Below, in pieces: positions 38,801-47,996 of a stretch of 64,000 bases of DNA (positions within the stretch are counted from its first letter, which is position 1; every line of letters begins with the position of its first letter). Source of the DNA: an uncultured Aquimonas sp. (GTDB taxonomy: Bacteria; Pseudomonadota; Gammaproteobacteria; Xanthomonadales; Xanthomonadaceae); assembly GCF_937888285.1 (NCBI RefSeq), contig NZ_CALART010000024.1, positions 38,953-102,952 of the forward strand, in the 5' to 3' direction. The notes under the pieces are model-generated. The model had not been told where the DNA came from. It did not search any database and saw nothing but the letters and a program-made list of their open reading frames with translations. The translations under genes and the position numbers were made by a program.

Positions 38801-40758
38801 GCGCGCTCGGCCTCGACGACTTCCACTTCCTGCGGCCGTTTTGGCTGCTGGCGCTGTTGGCCCTGCCGCTGCTGGTCTGGCTGCGCCATCGTGCGCACCG
38901 TGTCGGCGATCCCTGGCGGCGGGTGGTCGACGCGCCCCTGCTGGCGGCGCAGTTGGCGGGTCGCGCGCAGGGGCCACGCCTGCCCGAACTCCTCCTGGCC
39001 AGCGGCGTGGCGATCTGCGTGCTGGCGCTGGCCGGGCCGGCCTGGCGCGAGCTGCCGCAGCCCCTGCTGAAGCGCCAGGCGCCGCTGATCCTGGCCCTGG
39101 ACCTGTCTGCCAACGTGCGCGCGGCCGACCTCAAGCCCGATCGCCTGAGCCGTGCGCGCCTGAAGCTCGCCGAGCTCGTGCGTCGCCGCGCCGACGGCCA
39201 GACCGCGCTCATCGCGTTTGCCGGCGAAGCCTTCACCGTGGCCCCGCTGACCGATGACGCCACCACCCTGGACGGACTGCTGGGGGCCCTCGACCCCTCG
39301 ATCCTGCCGGTGCCCGGGCAACGCCCCGAGCGCGCGATCCGCATGGGCCTGCGCCTGCTGGCCGACAGCGGGGCCCAGCGCGGCGATCTGCTGCTGCTGA
39401 CCGACCGCGTCGGCACGGCGGCGGTGGAGGCCGCGCGCGAGTCCGCCGCGCAGGGGCTGCGCGTCTCGGTGCTCGGCCTTGGAACCCCGGAAGGCGCGCC
39501 GGTGGCGGTGGGCGGCGGCGGCTTCATGCGCGACGAGGCCGGCAACATCCGCCTGCCGCGGCTCGACGAGGACAGCCTGCGCGCGCTGGCGCTGGCCGGG
39601 CAGGGCGGCTATGCGCGCTTCGCTGCCGACGGCAGCGATCTGCGCGCGCTGGGCTTCGACAGCACGCAGCCCACTGCCGATGCGGGCCGCGTGGAGACTG
39701 TTCGCAGCGATGCCAGCAGCCCGCTGCGCTACCAGGACGAAGGACCGCTGCTGGCCCTGCTGCTGCTGCCGCTGGCGGCGCTCGCCGCGCGCCGCGGCTG
39801 GCTGCTGGTGCTGCCTTTGCTCCTGCTGCCGCTGGCGCCGCCACGCACGGCGCAGGCGCAGCCCGCGCCAGCGCTGACTACTGCTCCAGCCGATGTCGCG
39901 GCCAATGCAGCGACCGGCGACGTCGACACATCGCCGGGCGCACTCGCGCAGTTCTGGAACGATCTCTGGGTGCGTCGAGACCGCCAGGCCTGGGACGCCC
40001 TGCAGAGCGATGCGCCCGAGCGTGCCGCGGCCCTGGCCGAGGATCCGGCCCTGCGCGGCAGCGCCGCCTATCGCGCCGGGGATCTCGAATCTGCGCTGGC
40101 CGATTTCGCCCAGGGCGACGATGCGCGCAGCCACTACAACCGCGGCAATGCACTCGCCGGGCTGCAGCGCTACGACGAGGCCCTCGCGGCCTATGACGCC
40201 GCCCTGGCCCGCGAGCCCGGGCACGCCGATGCCGCTGCCAACCGCCAGGCCGTCGAGGACTGGCTCAAGCAGCAGGAGCAGCAACAGCAGCAGGCTCGGG
40301 ACGGCGAGCAGGGCAAGGACGGCGAGAAGTCGCAATCCGGCGACTCCGGGGAACCAGTGCCCGACGGCGAGCAGACGCCGGACGAGGGCAGCGAGTCGGA
40401 GTCCTCCGAAGGCACGTCGCCGCCGTCGTCCGAGGGCCCGCAGAACGATTCAACACGGGGCGAACAGGGCGGCGAGTCCGATCCGCAGGAGGCCGAAGCC
40501 GAAGGCGATGCGGCCGAGTCCGAGCAGGCACAGCAGGATTTCAACGAGGCGATGCAGCAGGCCCTGCAGGAGTCAAAAGCGCAGACCGAGCCTGATCCCC
40601 AGGGCGAGCCACCAAGCGCGGAAGCCATGGCCGAGGCGGAGAAGCGCCAGGCCCTGGAGCAGCTGATGCGTCGCGTGCCCGACGATCCCGGCGGCCTGCT
40701 GCGCCGAAAATTCCTGCTTGAGTACCAGCGCCGCCAGCGCGAGGGCGATCCGCGATGA
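38797..40758 (+). CDS. BatB/BatC-like VWA-TPR fusion membrane protein
   Basis: The 653-residue protein joins a BatB-type half (membrane helices near residues 14-30 and 65-82, then a VWA domain) to a BatC-type half. The latter has TPR units (YRAGDLESALADFAQGD, NRGNALAGLQRYDEALAAYDAALAREPG), a long Gln/Glu/Ser/Asp-rich disordered stretch, and a conserved tail (LLRRKFLLEYQRRQ). The MIDAS motif is altered: ALDLSANVRAADL reads DxSxN where DxSxS is usual, so metal binding may be weakened. TPR-mediated protein binding is inferred. Confidence 0.9.
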   Translation: MSALGLDDFHFLRPFWLLALLALPLLVWLRHRAHRVGDPWRRVVDAPLLAAQLAGRAQGPRLPELLLASGVAICVLALAGPAWRELPQPLLKRQAPLILALDLSANVRAADLKPDRLSRARLKLAELVRRRADGQTALIAFAGEAFTVAPLTDDATTLDGLLGALDPSILPVPGQRPERAIRMGLRLLADSGAQRGDLLLLTDRVGTAAVEAARESAAQGLRVSVLGLGTPEGAPVAVGGGGFMRDEAGNIRLPRLDEDSLRALALAGQGGYARFAADGSDLRALGFDSTQPTADAGRVETVRSDASSPLRYQDEGPLLALLLLPLAALAARRGWLLVLPLLLLPLAPPRTAQAQPAPALTTAPADVAANAATGDVDTSPGALAQFWNDLWVRRDRQAWDALQSDAPERAAALAEDPALRGSAAYRAGDLESALADFAQGDDARSHYNRGNALAGLQRYDEALAAYDAALAREPGHADAAANRQAVEDWLKQQEQQQQQARDGEQGKDGEKSQSGDSGEPVPDGEQTPDEGSESESSEGTSPPSSEGPQNDSTRGEQGGESDPQEAEAEGDAAESEQAQQDFNEAMQQALQESKAQTEPDPQGEPPSAEAMAEAEKRQALEQLMRRVPDDPGGLLRRKFLLEYQRRQREGDPR

Positions 40759-42434
40759 ATGTGCACCTGAAGAACCTTGTGGTCCTCCTCGCCGCCCTGC
40801 TGCTGCCGCTGGTCGCAGCGGCGCAGGGCACGCGCGCCTTTCTCGACCGCGAGCAGGTCGTGCTCGGCGAATCGGTCACCCTGAACATCGAGACCGATCA
40901 GCCTGGCAGCGGCGAGCCGGACCTGTCCACGCTGGGCAGCGATGTGCGCGTGCTCGGCAGCTCCAGCAGCACCCAGATCAGTCTCGTCAACGGCCGCCAG
41001 AGCATGCGCACCCTGTGGGGCGTGGTGCTGGAACCCCTGTCCGCGGGCGTACTCGGCATTCCGGCGCTGGAGGTGCGCGGTCAGCGCACCGAGCCACTGC
41101 GGCTGACCGTCCTGCCGGCCGCCGCACAGCCCCGCGACGGCACTGCCGACCTGCTGCTCGAAGTCGAAGTCGATCGCGAGCAGCCCTACGTCCAGCAGCA
41201 GGTGATCTACACCGTGCGCCTGCTGTATGCGGTGACCCTGCTCGACGGCCAGCTCGACGAGCCCGGCGCCGCCGGTGCCGACATCCGCCGGCTGGGCGGT
41301 GATGCCACCTACAGCCGCGAGATGGGCGGCCGCCGCTACAGCGTGGTCGAACGCCGCTACGCGCTGACGCCGCTGGCATCGGGCCCACTGGCGATTGAAG
41401 CCCCCCGCTTCCGCGGGCGCGCGCTGGCGGGCGGGCGCAGCAACCGCATGTTCGATCCCGGCACTCCGGTCGCGGCCGCTGGCGATGCGCTGCAGCTGGA
41501 GGTGCGGCCGCGACCGGCGACGGCGGGCGAGCCCTGGCTGCCCGCACAGTCCCTGGACTACCGCCTGCAGTCCAGCGCCGCCGGCACCCTGCGCGTGGGC
41601 GAGCCGGTGACGCTGTCCTTGCGGCTGTCGGCGCGCGGGCTGTCCGCGGAGCAGTTGCCCGAGCTGGTGCTGCCTGCGATCGACGGCGCCGAGGTCTATC
41701 CCGACCAGGAATCCAGCCAGACCCGCGAGGGGCCGCGCGGCATCGAAGGCGAGCGCAGCCGCAGCTTCGCGGTGGTGCCCAATCGCGCCGGCACGCTCGA
41801 ACTGCCCCGACTCGTGATCCGCTGGTGGGATGTCGAAGCGGACGCGATGCGCGAAGCGGTGATCGAAGCGCAGCGCTTCGAGGTCGAGGCTGGCGCCGGC
41901 AGTGCTGCCGCCACCAGCGCAGGAGCGCCGATCACGGCCGCCCCGCAGAGCGAGCCGCGCATCGCGAACATCGTGCAGCAGGGCGTGCATCCGCTCTGGC
42001 GCATCGCAGCCCTGCTGCAGCTGCCGCTGGTGCCGCTGTTCGCCGCGCTGTGGTGGCGTGCGCGCAGGCGACGCCACGCGCCGGCGGGCACCGCCAACGC
42101 TGGTCCCGCTCCGCCACCCCAGGCCGGCCCCTCGCTGGCCGCGGCGCTGCGGCAGGGCGAGCTGGCCGACATCGCCGAAGCCCTGCGCGGCGTTGCGCGC
42201 GCGCGCGGCCTCGGCCCCGACCTGGGCGCGCTCATTCGGGCGTTGAGCGATCCCGGGCAGCGCGCTGCGGTGGAGGCACTGCAGCGAAGTCTGTATGCCG
42301 GCGCTGAGGGCGCACCGGCCCTGCAGGCGCTGCGCGCGGCGTTCGCGCGCGCGCCGGCGTTCCGCGCCGCAACGACGGCGGTTGCCGAGTCTGCTGGCCT
42401 GCCGGCGCTGTATCCGGATCGCGAGCGTCGCTGA
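40755..42434 (+). CDS. BatD family protein (oxygen tolerance protein-like)
   Basis: The 559-residue protein has a signal peptide (LVVLLAALLLPLVAAAQG), then repeated beta-sandwich modules facing the periplasm (residues about 25-410), a transmembrane helix near 425-445 (IAALLQLPLVPLFAALWW), and a helical C-terminal domain. This is the BatD layout. Bat proteins were linked to aerotolerance in Bacteroides, but their general job is uncertain and probably concerns envelope protein quality. It is the last gene of the operon. The 216-bp gap after it shows no clear terminator. Confidence 0.9.
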   Translation: MNVHLKNLVVLLAALLLPLVAAAQGTRAFLDREQVVLGESVTLNIETDQPGSGEPDLSTLGSDVRVLGSSSSTQISLVNGRQSMRTLWGVVLEPLSAGVLGIPALEVRGQRTEPLRLTVLPAAAQPRDGTADLLLEVEVDREQPYVQQQVIYTVRLLYAVTLLDGQLDEPGAAGADIRRLGGDATYSREMGGRRYSVVERRYALTPLASGPLAIEAPRFRGRALAGGRSNRMFDPGTPVAAAGDALQLEVRPRPATAGEPWLPAQSLDYRLQSSAAGTLRVGEPVTLSLRLSARGLSAEQLPELVLPAIDGAEVYPDQESSQTREGPRGIEGERSRSFAVVPNRAGTLELPRLVIRWWDVEADAMREAVIEAQRFEVEAGAGSAAATSAGAPITAAPQSEPRIANIVQQGVHPLWRIAALLQLPLVPLFAALWWRARRRRHAPAGTANAGPAPPPQAGPSLAAALRQGELADIAEALRGVARARGLGPDLGALIRALSDPGQRAAVEALQRSLYAGAEGAPALQALRAAFARAPAFRAATTAVAESAGLPALYPDRERR

Positions 42435-42650
42435 GCGCAGCGCGCGGCCGAGCACTGCGCGTCGAGGGTCCGTGTCGATGGGCACCCGACCCCAGCGGGA
42501 CCGTGATGTACCATCCGGTCTCGTTGCGTGCAGACCAAGGTCGGTCTTGCGCGGCGTCGATGCGGCGGGGAAGCCGCATCCTGGCGGTGCCCGGTGCGGC
42601 TGCGCCGAAGGCACGCTCAATCCACGCACAGTCCTCTGGGGGGACGCCCG

Positions 42651-44345
42651 ATGATCCAACGTGTCGCGCTGGCTTTGCTGCTGGCATTTGGTCTACCTGC
42701 GCTTGCGCAGGACTCCGCGCCCGAGGGCAATCAAGGCTTCGAAACGGTACAGGCCGCCGAAGCTGCCGATGCCGCCCAGGCTGAGCCAGCACCACCGCAA
42801 GCCGCGCCGGCGCCCGCGATGTCGGCCGTGCCCGATGCGCCCGCTGCAGCGGTCGAGCCGAGCCTGGACCAACGCATCGAAGCTATGATCCGGCCGGTAG
42901 CAGACGCGGTGTCTGGACAGATTTTCAGAGCGGTACGAGTCGGCGGCACCGACGAAGCGCCGGTGATGTTCCCGCTGATCGTCGGCTGGCTGATCCTCGG
43001 CGGCCTGGTGTTCACCGTGTACCTCGGCTTCATCAACCTGCGCGGCTTCGCGCACGGCTTCCGCCTGTTGCGCGGCGACTACAGCAGCAAGCGCGACGCC
43101 GGTCCGGGTGAGGTCAGCCATTTCCAGGCCCTGACCTCCGCGGTGTCGGGCACCGTCGGCCTCGGCAACATCGCCGGCGTGGCGGTGGCGATCACCATCG
43201 GCGGCCCCGGCGCCACCTTCTGGATGGTGCTGGCCGGCCTGCTCGGCATGTCGACCAAGTTCGTCGAGTGCACCCTGGGCGTGAAGTACCGCCTGGAGAA
43301 GGCCGATGGCACGGTCTCGGGCGGCCCGATGTACTACCTCTCGCGCGGCATCGCCGAAAACTATCCGGGCATGAAGTGGTTCGGCTGGAAGCTGGCGATC
43401 ATCTTCGCGATCTGCACCATGCTCGGCGCGATCGGCGCCGGCGCCATGTTCCAGGCCAACCAGGCCTATTCGCAGCTGCTCAACGTCACCGGTGGCGCCG
43501 AGGGTCCGCTGGCCGGCAACGCCCTGTGGTTCGGCCTTGCTTACGCCGCACTGGCCGGTGCCGTCGTGCTGGGCGGCATCACCCGCATCGGCAGCGTCAC
43601 CGCCAAGCTGGTGCCTTCGATGGCGGTGCTGTACGTGCTCGGCTGTCTGTTCGTCATCCTCACCAATATCGGCCAGCTGCCTGGTGCGATCGGCGCGATC
43701 TTCACCGGTGCCTTCACCGGCGAAGGTGCCGTCGGCGGCATCATCGGCGCGCTGATCGTCGGCTTCCGCCGCGCGGCGTTCTCGAACGAGGCGGGCCTGG
43801 GCTCTTCGGCGATCGCCCATTCGGCGGTCAAGACCCGTGACCCGGTCACCGAGGGTTTCGTCGCCCTCTGGGAGCCCTTCATCGACACCGTGGTGATCTG
43901 CACCATGACCGCGCTGGTGATCATCATCACCGGCCAGTACCTGGTCGCGGGTGGTGGGGACGGCGTGCAGCTCACCTCGAACGCCTTCGGCAGCGTGGTC
44001 AGCTGGTTCCCCTACGTGCTGACCTTCGCGGTGCTGCTGTTCGCCTTCTCGACCACGATCACCTGGGGCTACTACGGCGCCAAGGCCGCGGCCTTCATGG
44101 CACGCGAGAACAAGGGCGTGCTCTACGGCTTCAAGATCTTCTACCTGTTCACCGCGGTGCTCGGCTGCACCCTGCAGCTGTCCAGCCTGGTCGACATCGC
44201 CGACGCCCTGCTGTTCATCATGGCGATCCCGAACCTGATCGGCGTCTACCTGCTGATGCCGGTGGTCAAGCGCGAGCTCAACGCCTACTGGGCGCGGCTC
44301 AAATCGGGTCAGCTGCGCAGCTACCGCGAACAGCCGGAGAGCTGA
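42651..44345 (+). CDS. Sodium:alanine/glycine symporter (AGCS family) with N-terminal extension
   Basis: The 564-residue product is an inner-membrane transporter. The core (from about residue 100) carries AGCS signatures: SAVSGTVGLGNIAGVAVAI, GGPMYYLSRG, and GFRRAAFSNEAGLGSSAIAHSA, with about 11 membrane helices. It should import alanine or glycine with Na+. The first ~90 residues are odd: a cleavable-type signal peptide (VALALLLAFGLPALAQ) followed by an Ala/Pro/Glu-rich linker. Usual AGCS proteins start directly at the first helices. Three bases separate it from the next transporter gene, so the two are cotranscribed. Confidence 0.93.
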   Translation: MIQRVALALLLAFGLPALAQDSAPEGNQGFETVQAAEAADAAQAEPAPPQAAPAPAMSAVPDAPAAAVEPSLDQRIEAMIRPVADAVSGQIFRAVRVGGTDEAPVMFPLIVGWLILGGLVFTVYLGFINLRGFAHGFRLLRGDYSSKRDAGPGEVSHFQALTSAVSGTVGLGNIAGVAVAITIGGPGATFWMVLAGLLGMSTKFVECTLGVKYRLEKADGTVSGGPMYYLSRGIAENYPGMKWFGWKLAIIFAICTMLGAIGAGAMFQANQAYSQLLNVTGGAEGPLAGNALWFGLAYAALAGAVVLGGITRIGSVTAKLVPSMAVLYVLGCLFVILTNIGQLPGAIGAIFTGAFTGEGAVGGIIGALIVGFRRAAFSNEAGLGSSAIAHSAVKTRDPVTEGFVALWEPFIDTVVICTMTALVIIITGQYLVAGGGDGVQLTSNAFGSVVSWFPYVLTFAVLLFAFSTTITWGYYGAKAAAFMARENKGVLYGFKIFYLFTAVLGCTLQLSSLVDIADALLFIMAIPNLIGVYLLMPVVKRELNAYWARLKSGQLRSYREQPES

Positions 44346-44348
44346 GCC

Positions 44349-45674
44349 ATGGACCCTGTCCGCGGCATGTCCCTGCACACGAAGATGGCCATCGGCTTCG
44401 CGGTGGGTATCGCCGCGGGCGTGCTGGCCAACCTCACTGCCGCCGACGCCGACTGGCTCGGCGGCCTGATCCGCTACGTCACCGATCCGGTCGGCCAGGT
44501 CTTCCTGCGCCTGCTGTTCATGCTGGTGGTGCCGCTGGTGTTCTCGGCACTCGTGCTGGGCGTGGTGGAGATCGGCGACCCGCGCTCGCTCGGCCGCATC
44601 GGTGGGCGCACCCTGGTCTTCATCCTCGTCGTCACCACGATTGCGGTCAGCATCGGCCTGGTCGCGGTCAACCTGCTGCAGCCGGGCCAGGGTCTGCCAC
44701 CGGACCTCGCCGACGAGCTGATCGCCGGCTCCAGCGAGCGTGTGGCCGACATCGCCAGCAAGGGCAGCGCGGTCTCGGGCATCGACCTGCTGATCAACAT
44801 CGTGCCGCGCAATCCGCTCGCATCCGCGGTCAACGGCGATCTGATCGGGGTGATGTTCTTTGCGCTCATGTTCGGCATCGGCGCCACCGTGGTGGCCAGC
44901 GCCGGCACCCGCAGCTTCGTCGGCGCGGTGCAGGGCGTGTATGACATCTGCCTGAAGCTGATCGGCTGGATCATCCAGCTCGCCCCCTATGCGGTGGCGT
45001 GCCTGCTGTTCGGGATCACCGCCAAGCTGGGCTTCGACGTGCTGGTTCAGCTGGCGCGCTATGTCGGCACGGTGGTGCTGGCGCTCGCCATCCACTTCTT
45101 CGTGGTGTTTCCGCTGCTGGTGCGCGTGTTTGGCGGCATGTCGCCTCTGAAGTTCTTCAAGGGTGCGCAGCCGGCGATCCTCACTGCGTTCTCGACCAGC
45201 TCCTCCAGCGCGACCCTGCCGACCACGCTGGAATGTGCCGAGCATCGTCTTGGCGTGCCGCGTCCGGTGGCGCGCTTCGTCTGCACCCTGGGTGCCACCG
45301 CCAACATGAACGGCACCGCGCTGTTCGAGGGCATCACGGTGCTGTTCCTCGCCCAGTTCTTCGGCGTCGAACTGAGCTTCGTGCAGCAGATCAGCATCCT
45401 CGTGCTCTGCATCTTCGGCGCGATCGGTGCCGCCGGCGTGCCCGGCGGCTCGCTGCCGGTGATCGCGATGATCCTCGCGATGTTCGGCATCCCGCCCGAA
45501 GGCATCGGCCTGATCCTGGGCGTCGACCGCTTCCTCGACATGTGCCGTACCACGGTCAATGTCGGCGGCGATCTGGTCGGCTCGGTGGTGGTGGCGCGCG
45601 GCGGCCTGCTGCCGCCCGCGGAGTCGGACTACGGGGCACAGGCCGGGCCGGGCGAAGGCCGCAGCGAGGTCTGA
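44349..45674 (+). CDS. Dicarboxylate/amino acid:cation symporter (DAACS family)
   Basis: The 441-residue transporter belongs to the GltP/DctA family. Hairpin 1 is AFSTSSSSATLPTTLE, the sodium-binding TM7 motif is ATANMNGTALFEG, and the substrate-binding helix 8 is LGVDRFLDMCRTTVNVGGD. The Arg/Cys pattern there suggests a neutral or acidic amino acid more than a simple dicarboxylate, but this is uncertain. It probably uses Na+ or H+. It follows the AGCS gene by 3 bp and precedes the sigma-factor gene by 4 bp. Confidence 0.93.
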   Translation: MDPVRGMSLHTKMAIGFAVGIAAGVLANLTAADADWLGGLIRYVTDPVGQVFLRLLFMLVVPLVFSALVLGVVEIGDPRSLGRIGGRTLVFILVVTTIAVSIGLVAVNLLQPGQGLPPDLADELIAGSSERVADIASKGSAVSGIDLLINIVPRNPLASAVNGDLIGVMFFALMFGIGATVVASAGTRSFVGAVQGVYDICLKLIGWIIQLAPYAVACLLFGITAKLGFDVLVQLARYVGTVVLALAIHFFVVFPLLVRVFGGMSPLKFFKGAQPAILTAFSTSSSSATLPTTLECAEHRLGVPRPVARFVCTLGATANMNGTALFEGITVLFLAQFFGVELSFVQQISILVLCIFGAIGAAGVPGGSLPVIAMILAMFGIPPEGIGLILGVDRFLDMCRTTVNVGGDLVGSVVVARGGLLPPAESDYGAQAGPGEGRSEV

Positions 45675-45678
45675 GCCC

Positions 45679-46239
45679 GTGTCGGACAGCGACCTCACCG
45701 GCCTGCTGCAGGCCTGGCGCGGCGGCGACCGCGCCGCGCTCGATCGCCTGCTGCCCGAGGTCTACGGGCTGCTGAAGCGCATGGCGGCTGGCCGCGTCGG
45801 CAGCGTCGACCGCACGCCCACGCTGGAGCCCACGGCGCTGGTGCACGAGGCCGTGCTGCGCCTGCTGGGCGGCAGCCCGGACTGGCAGAACCGCAGCCAT
45901 TTCCTCGCCGTGGCCGCGCTGCAGATGCGCGCGGTGCTGGTGGATCACGCCCGCGCCCGCGTCGCTGCCAAGCGCGGCGGCGGCGCGGCGCTGGTGACCC
46001 TGCGAGCCGCCGAGTTCGAAGCCGCTGGCGACGGCGTCGAGGTCGATCTGCTGGCCCTGGACCAGGCCCTGCAGCAGCTCGCCGGCACCGACGACCGCGC
46101 CGCCCGTGTCGTCGAGATGAGCTACTTCGCCGGCATGCAGCGCGAGGAGATCGCCGAGGTGCTGTCGGTCAGCCCGGCGACCATCGACCGCGACCTGCGC
46201 TTCGCCCGCGCCTTCCTCAATCGCCAGCTCGGCGGCTGA
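45679..46239 (+). CDS. ECF-type sigma factor (TIGR02999-like)
   Basis: The 186-residue sigma factor begins at GTG 45679. Region 2 contains PTALVHEAVLRLLGG and NRSHFLAVAALQMRAVLVDHARAR, the signature of the ECF group often classed as TIGR02999. Region 4 contains VVEMSYFAGMQREEIAEVLSVSPATIDRDLRFARAFL, the DNA-reading helix-turn-helix. Members of this group often lie beside a Ser/Thr protein kinase gene; none is nearby here. No anti-sigma gene is adjacent. The regulon is unknown. Confidence 0.92.
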   Translation: MSDSDLTGLLQAWRGGDRAALDRLLPEVYGLLKRMAAGRVGSVDRTPTLEPTALVHEAVLRLLGGSPDWQNRSHFLAVAALQMRAVLVDHARARVAAKRGGGAALVTLRAAEFEAAGDGVEVDLLALDQALQQLAGTDDRAARVVEMSYFAGMQREEIAEVLSVSPATIDRDLRFARAFLNRQLGG

Positions 46240-46347
46240 GTACGCAGCCCGCGGGCGTGCTCGCCGCGCCGCGCGAAACCTGACGCACCGCAGCAGCCGA
46301 GGGGCGACACCATCGCGTATGTTCCTCGGCTGGACAGGGGAAGGCAG

Positions 46348-47958
46348 ATGGCGGCGAGCCTGCACTCGGACGTACTGGTGGTCGGTGGTGGCCTGGCCGG
46401 CATGGTCACGGCGCTCGAGTGTCTGCGCGGCGGTCGATCGGTGACGATCGTCGACCGCGACACGCCCGCGCGCTTCGGCGGCCTCGCGCGCTGGGCCTTC
46501 GGCGGCATGGCCCTGGTCGGCACGCCGCTGCAGGCGCGCATGAAGATCCGCGACACGTCCGAGCTCGCGCTGCGCGACTGGCTGAGCTTCGGCGAACTGG
46601 ACCCCGCGGACACCTGGTCGCTGGCCTGGGCGAAGCACTACGTCGAGCGCTCGCGCGCCGAGGTTCATGATTGGCTGCTGGGCGAGGGCGTCCGCTTCCT
46701 GCCCGCGGTCAATTGGGTCGAGCGTGGCCGTCACGGCGAGGGCAATTCGGTGCCGCGCTACCACATCGTCTGGGGCACGGCGCGGCAGCTGGTGCTGTGC
46801 CTGCACGAGGCGCTGCGGCGTGCGGACCGCGGCGGTCGCCTGCGCGTGCTGCACCAGCACCGCGTCAGCGCGCTCGAATCGCGGGACGGCCGCGTCTGCG
46901 GCGCGCTCGCGATCGACGAACGCAGCGGCGCGGAGCTGCGCTTCCGCGCGGATGCCGTGGTGCTGGCGATGGGCGGCATCAATGGCAGCCACGAAGCCTG
47001 CCGCGCGCACTGGCCCAGGGACCGGCCGCTGCCGGCGACGATGCTCAACGGCGCGCATCCCTTCGCCGATGGCCGCCTGCATGGCGAAGTCGCCGAGCGC
47101 TTCGGCGGCCGCATCGTCAACGCCGGCGAGATGTGGAACTACGCTGGCGGCATCGCCCATCCCTTCCCGCATTTCGAGGGCCACGGCCTGTCGATCATTC
47201 CCTGCAAGTCGGCGCTGTGGCTGGACCACCGCGGCGAGCGCATCGGCCCCGAGCCGCTGGTCACCGGCTTCGATACCCACTGGCTGTGCCAGCGCGTGGC
47301 CGAGCAGGCCCGGCCCTGGACCTGGCAGCTGCTCAATCGCCGCATCGCGCTCCGCGAGTTCGCCATCTCCGGCGCCGAGCACAACCCGCGCATCCGCGAT
47401 CGCCAGTTCCTGCGCTTCCTGATCGAGACCCTGCTCGGCAATGCGCGTCTGGTCGATCAGATGCAGCGCGAGAGCGACGATTTCCTCGTCGATGCGTCGC
47501 TGCCGGGCCTTGCCGCGAAGATGAACGCGCTGACGTGCTCACACGACATCGACGCACGGCGGCTCAAGGCCACGGTCGCGGCTTTTGACGCGCACTTCGC
47601 TGCGGGTCGAAATCCCAGCGATGACGAGCAGGTGCGGCGCATCCTGCAGGCACGCACGTGGCGTCCCGATCGCCTGCGCACCTGTGCACCCGCGCCTCTG
47701 TCTAAAGCGGGCGCGGGACCCTGGATCGCGATCCGCCTGCAGCTGATCACCCGCAAGAGCCTGGGCGGCCTGCGCACCGACCTGCAGTCGCGGGTGCTGG
47801 GGGCGGACGACGCGCCCATCCCCGGCCTCTACTGCGTCGGCGAGGCCGCCGGCTTCGGCGGTGGCGGGGCCAACGGCAAGCGCTCGCTGGAGGGTACTTT
47901 CCTGCCCGGCTGCATCCTGACGGCCCGCGCCGCGGCGCGTCATCTTGGCGACGGCTGA
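46348..47958 (+). CDS. FAD-binding dehydrogenase (fumarate reductase/ketosteroid dehydrogenase superfamily)
   Basis: The 536-residue flavoprotein has an N-terminal dinucleotide-binding fold (VLVVGGGLAGMVTALECLRGGRSVTIVDRD) and a C-terminal FAD motif (IPGLYCVGEAAGFGGGGANGKRSLEG). The family includes 3-ketosteroid dehydrogenases, fumarate reductases and many uncharacterised dehydrogenases; the substrate cannot be read from the sequence. It has no signal peptide or heme motif, so it is cytoplasmic. It begins 108 bp after the sigma-factor gene and 38 bp before the thiamine-diphosphate enzyme gene, with which it may share a transcript. Confidence 0.88.
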   Translation: MAASLHSDVLVVGGGLAGMVTALECLRGGRSVTIVDRDTPARFGGLARWAFGGMALVGTPLQARMKIRDTSELALRDWLSFGELDPADTWSLAWAKHYVERSRAEVHDWLLGEGVRFLPAVNWVERGRHGEGNSVPRYHIVWGTARQLVLCLHEALRRADRGGRLRVLHQHRVSALESRDGRVCGALAIDERSGAELRFRADAVVLAMGGINGSHEACRAHWPRDRPLPATMLNGAHPFADGRLHGEVAERFGGRIVNAGEMWNYAGGIAHPFPHFEGHGLSIIPCKSALWLDHRGERIGPEPLVTGFDTHWLCQRVAEQARPWTWQLLNRRIALREFAISGAEHNPRIRDRQFLRFLIETLLGNARLVDQMQRESDDFLVDASLPGLAAKMNALTCSHDIDARRLKATVAAFDAHFAAGRNPSDDEQVRRILQARTWRPDRLRTCAPAPLSKAGAGPWIAIRLQLITRKSLGGLRTDLQSRVLGADDAPIPGLYCVGEAAGFGGGGANGKRSLEGTFLPGCILTARAAARHLGDG

Positions 47959-47996
47959 GCCACATCCCGACTCGAGATCCCGCACGGAGCCTACCC

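Noticed and set aside
42693..45698. A 1001-codon open frame on the minus strand opposite the two transporter genes
   Set aside because: It is His/Asp/Gln/Arg-rich low-complexity antisense of membrane helices, while the plus strand has two clear transporter families.
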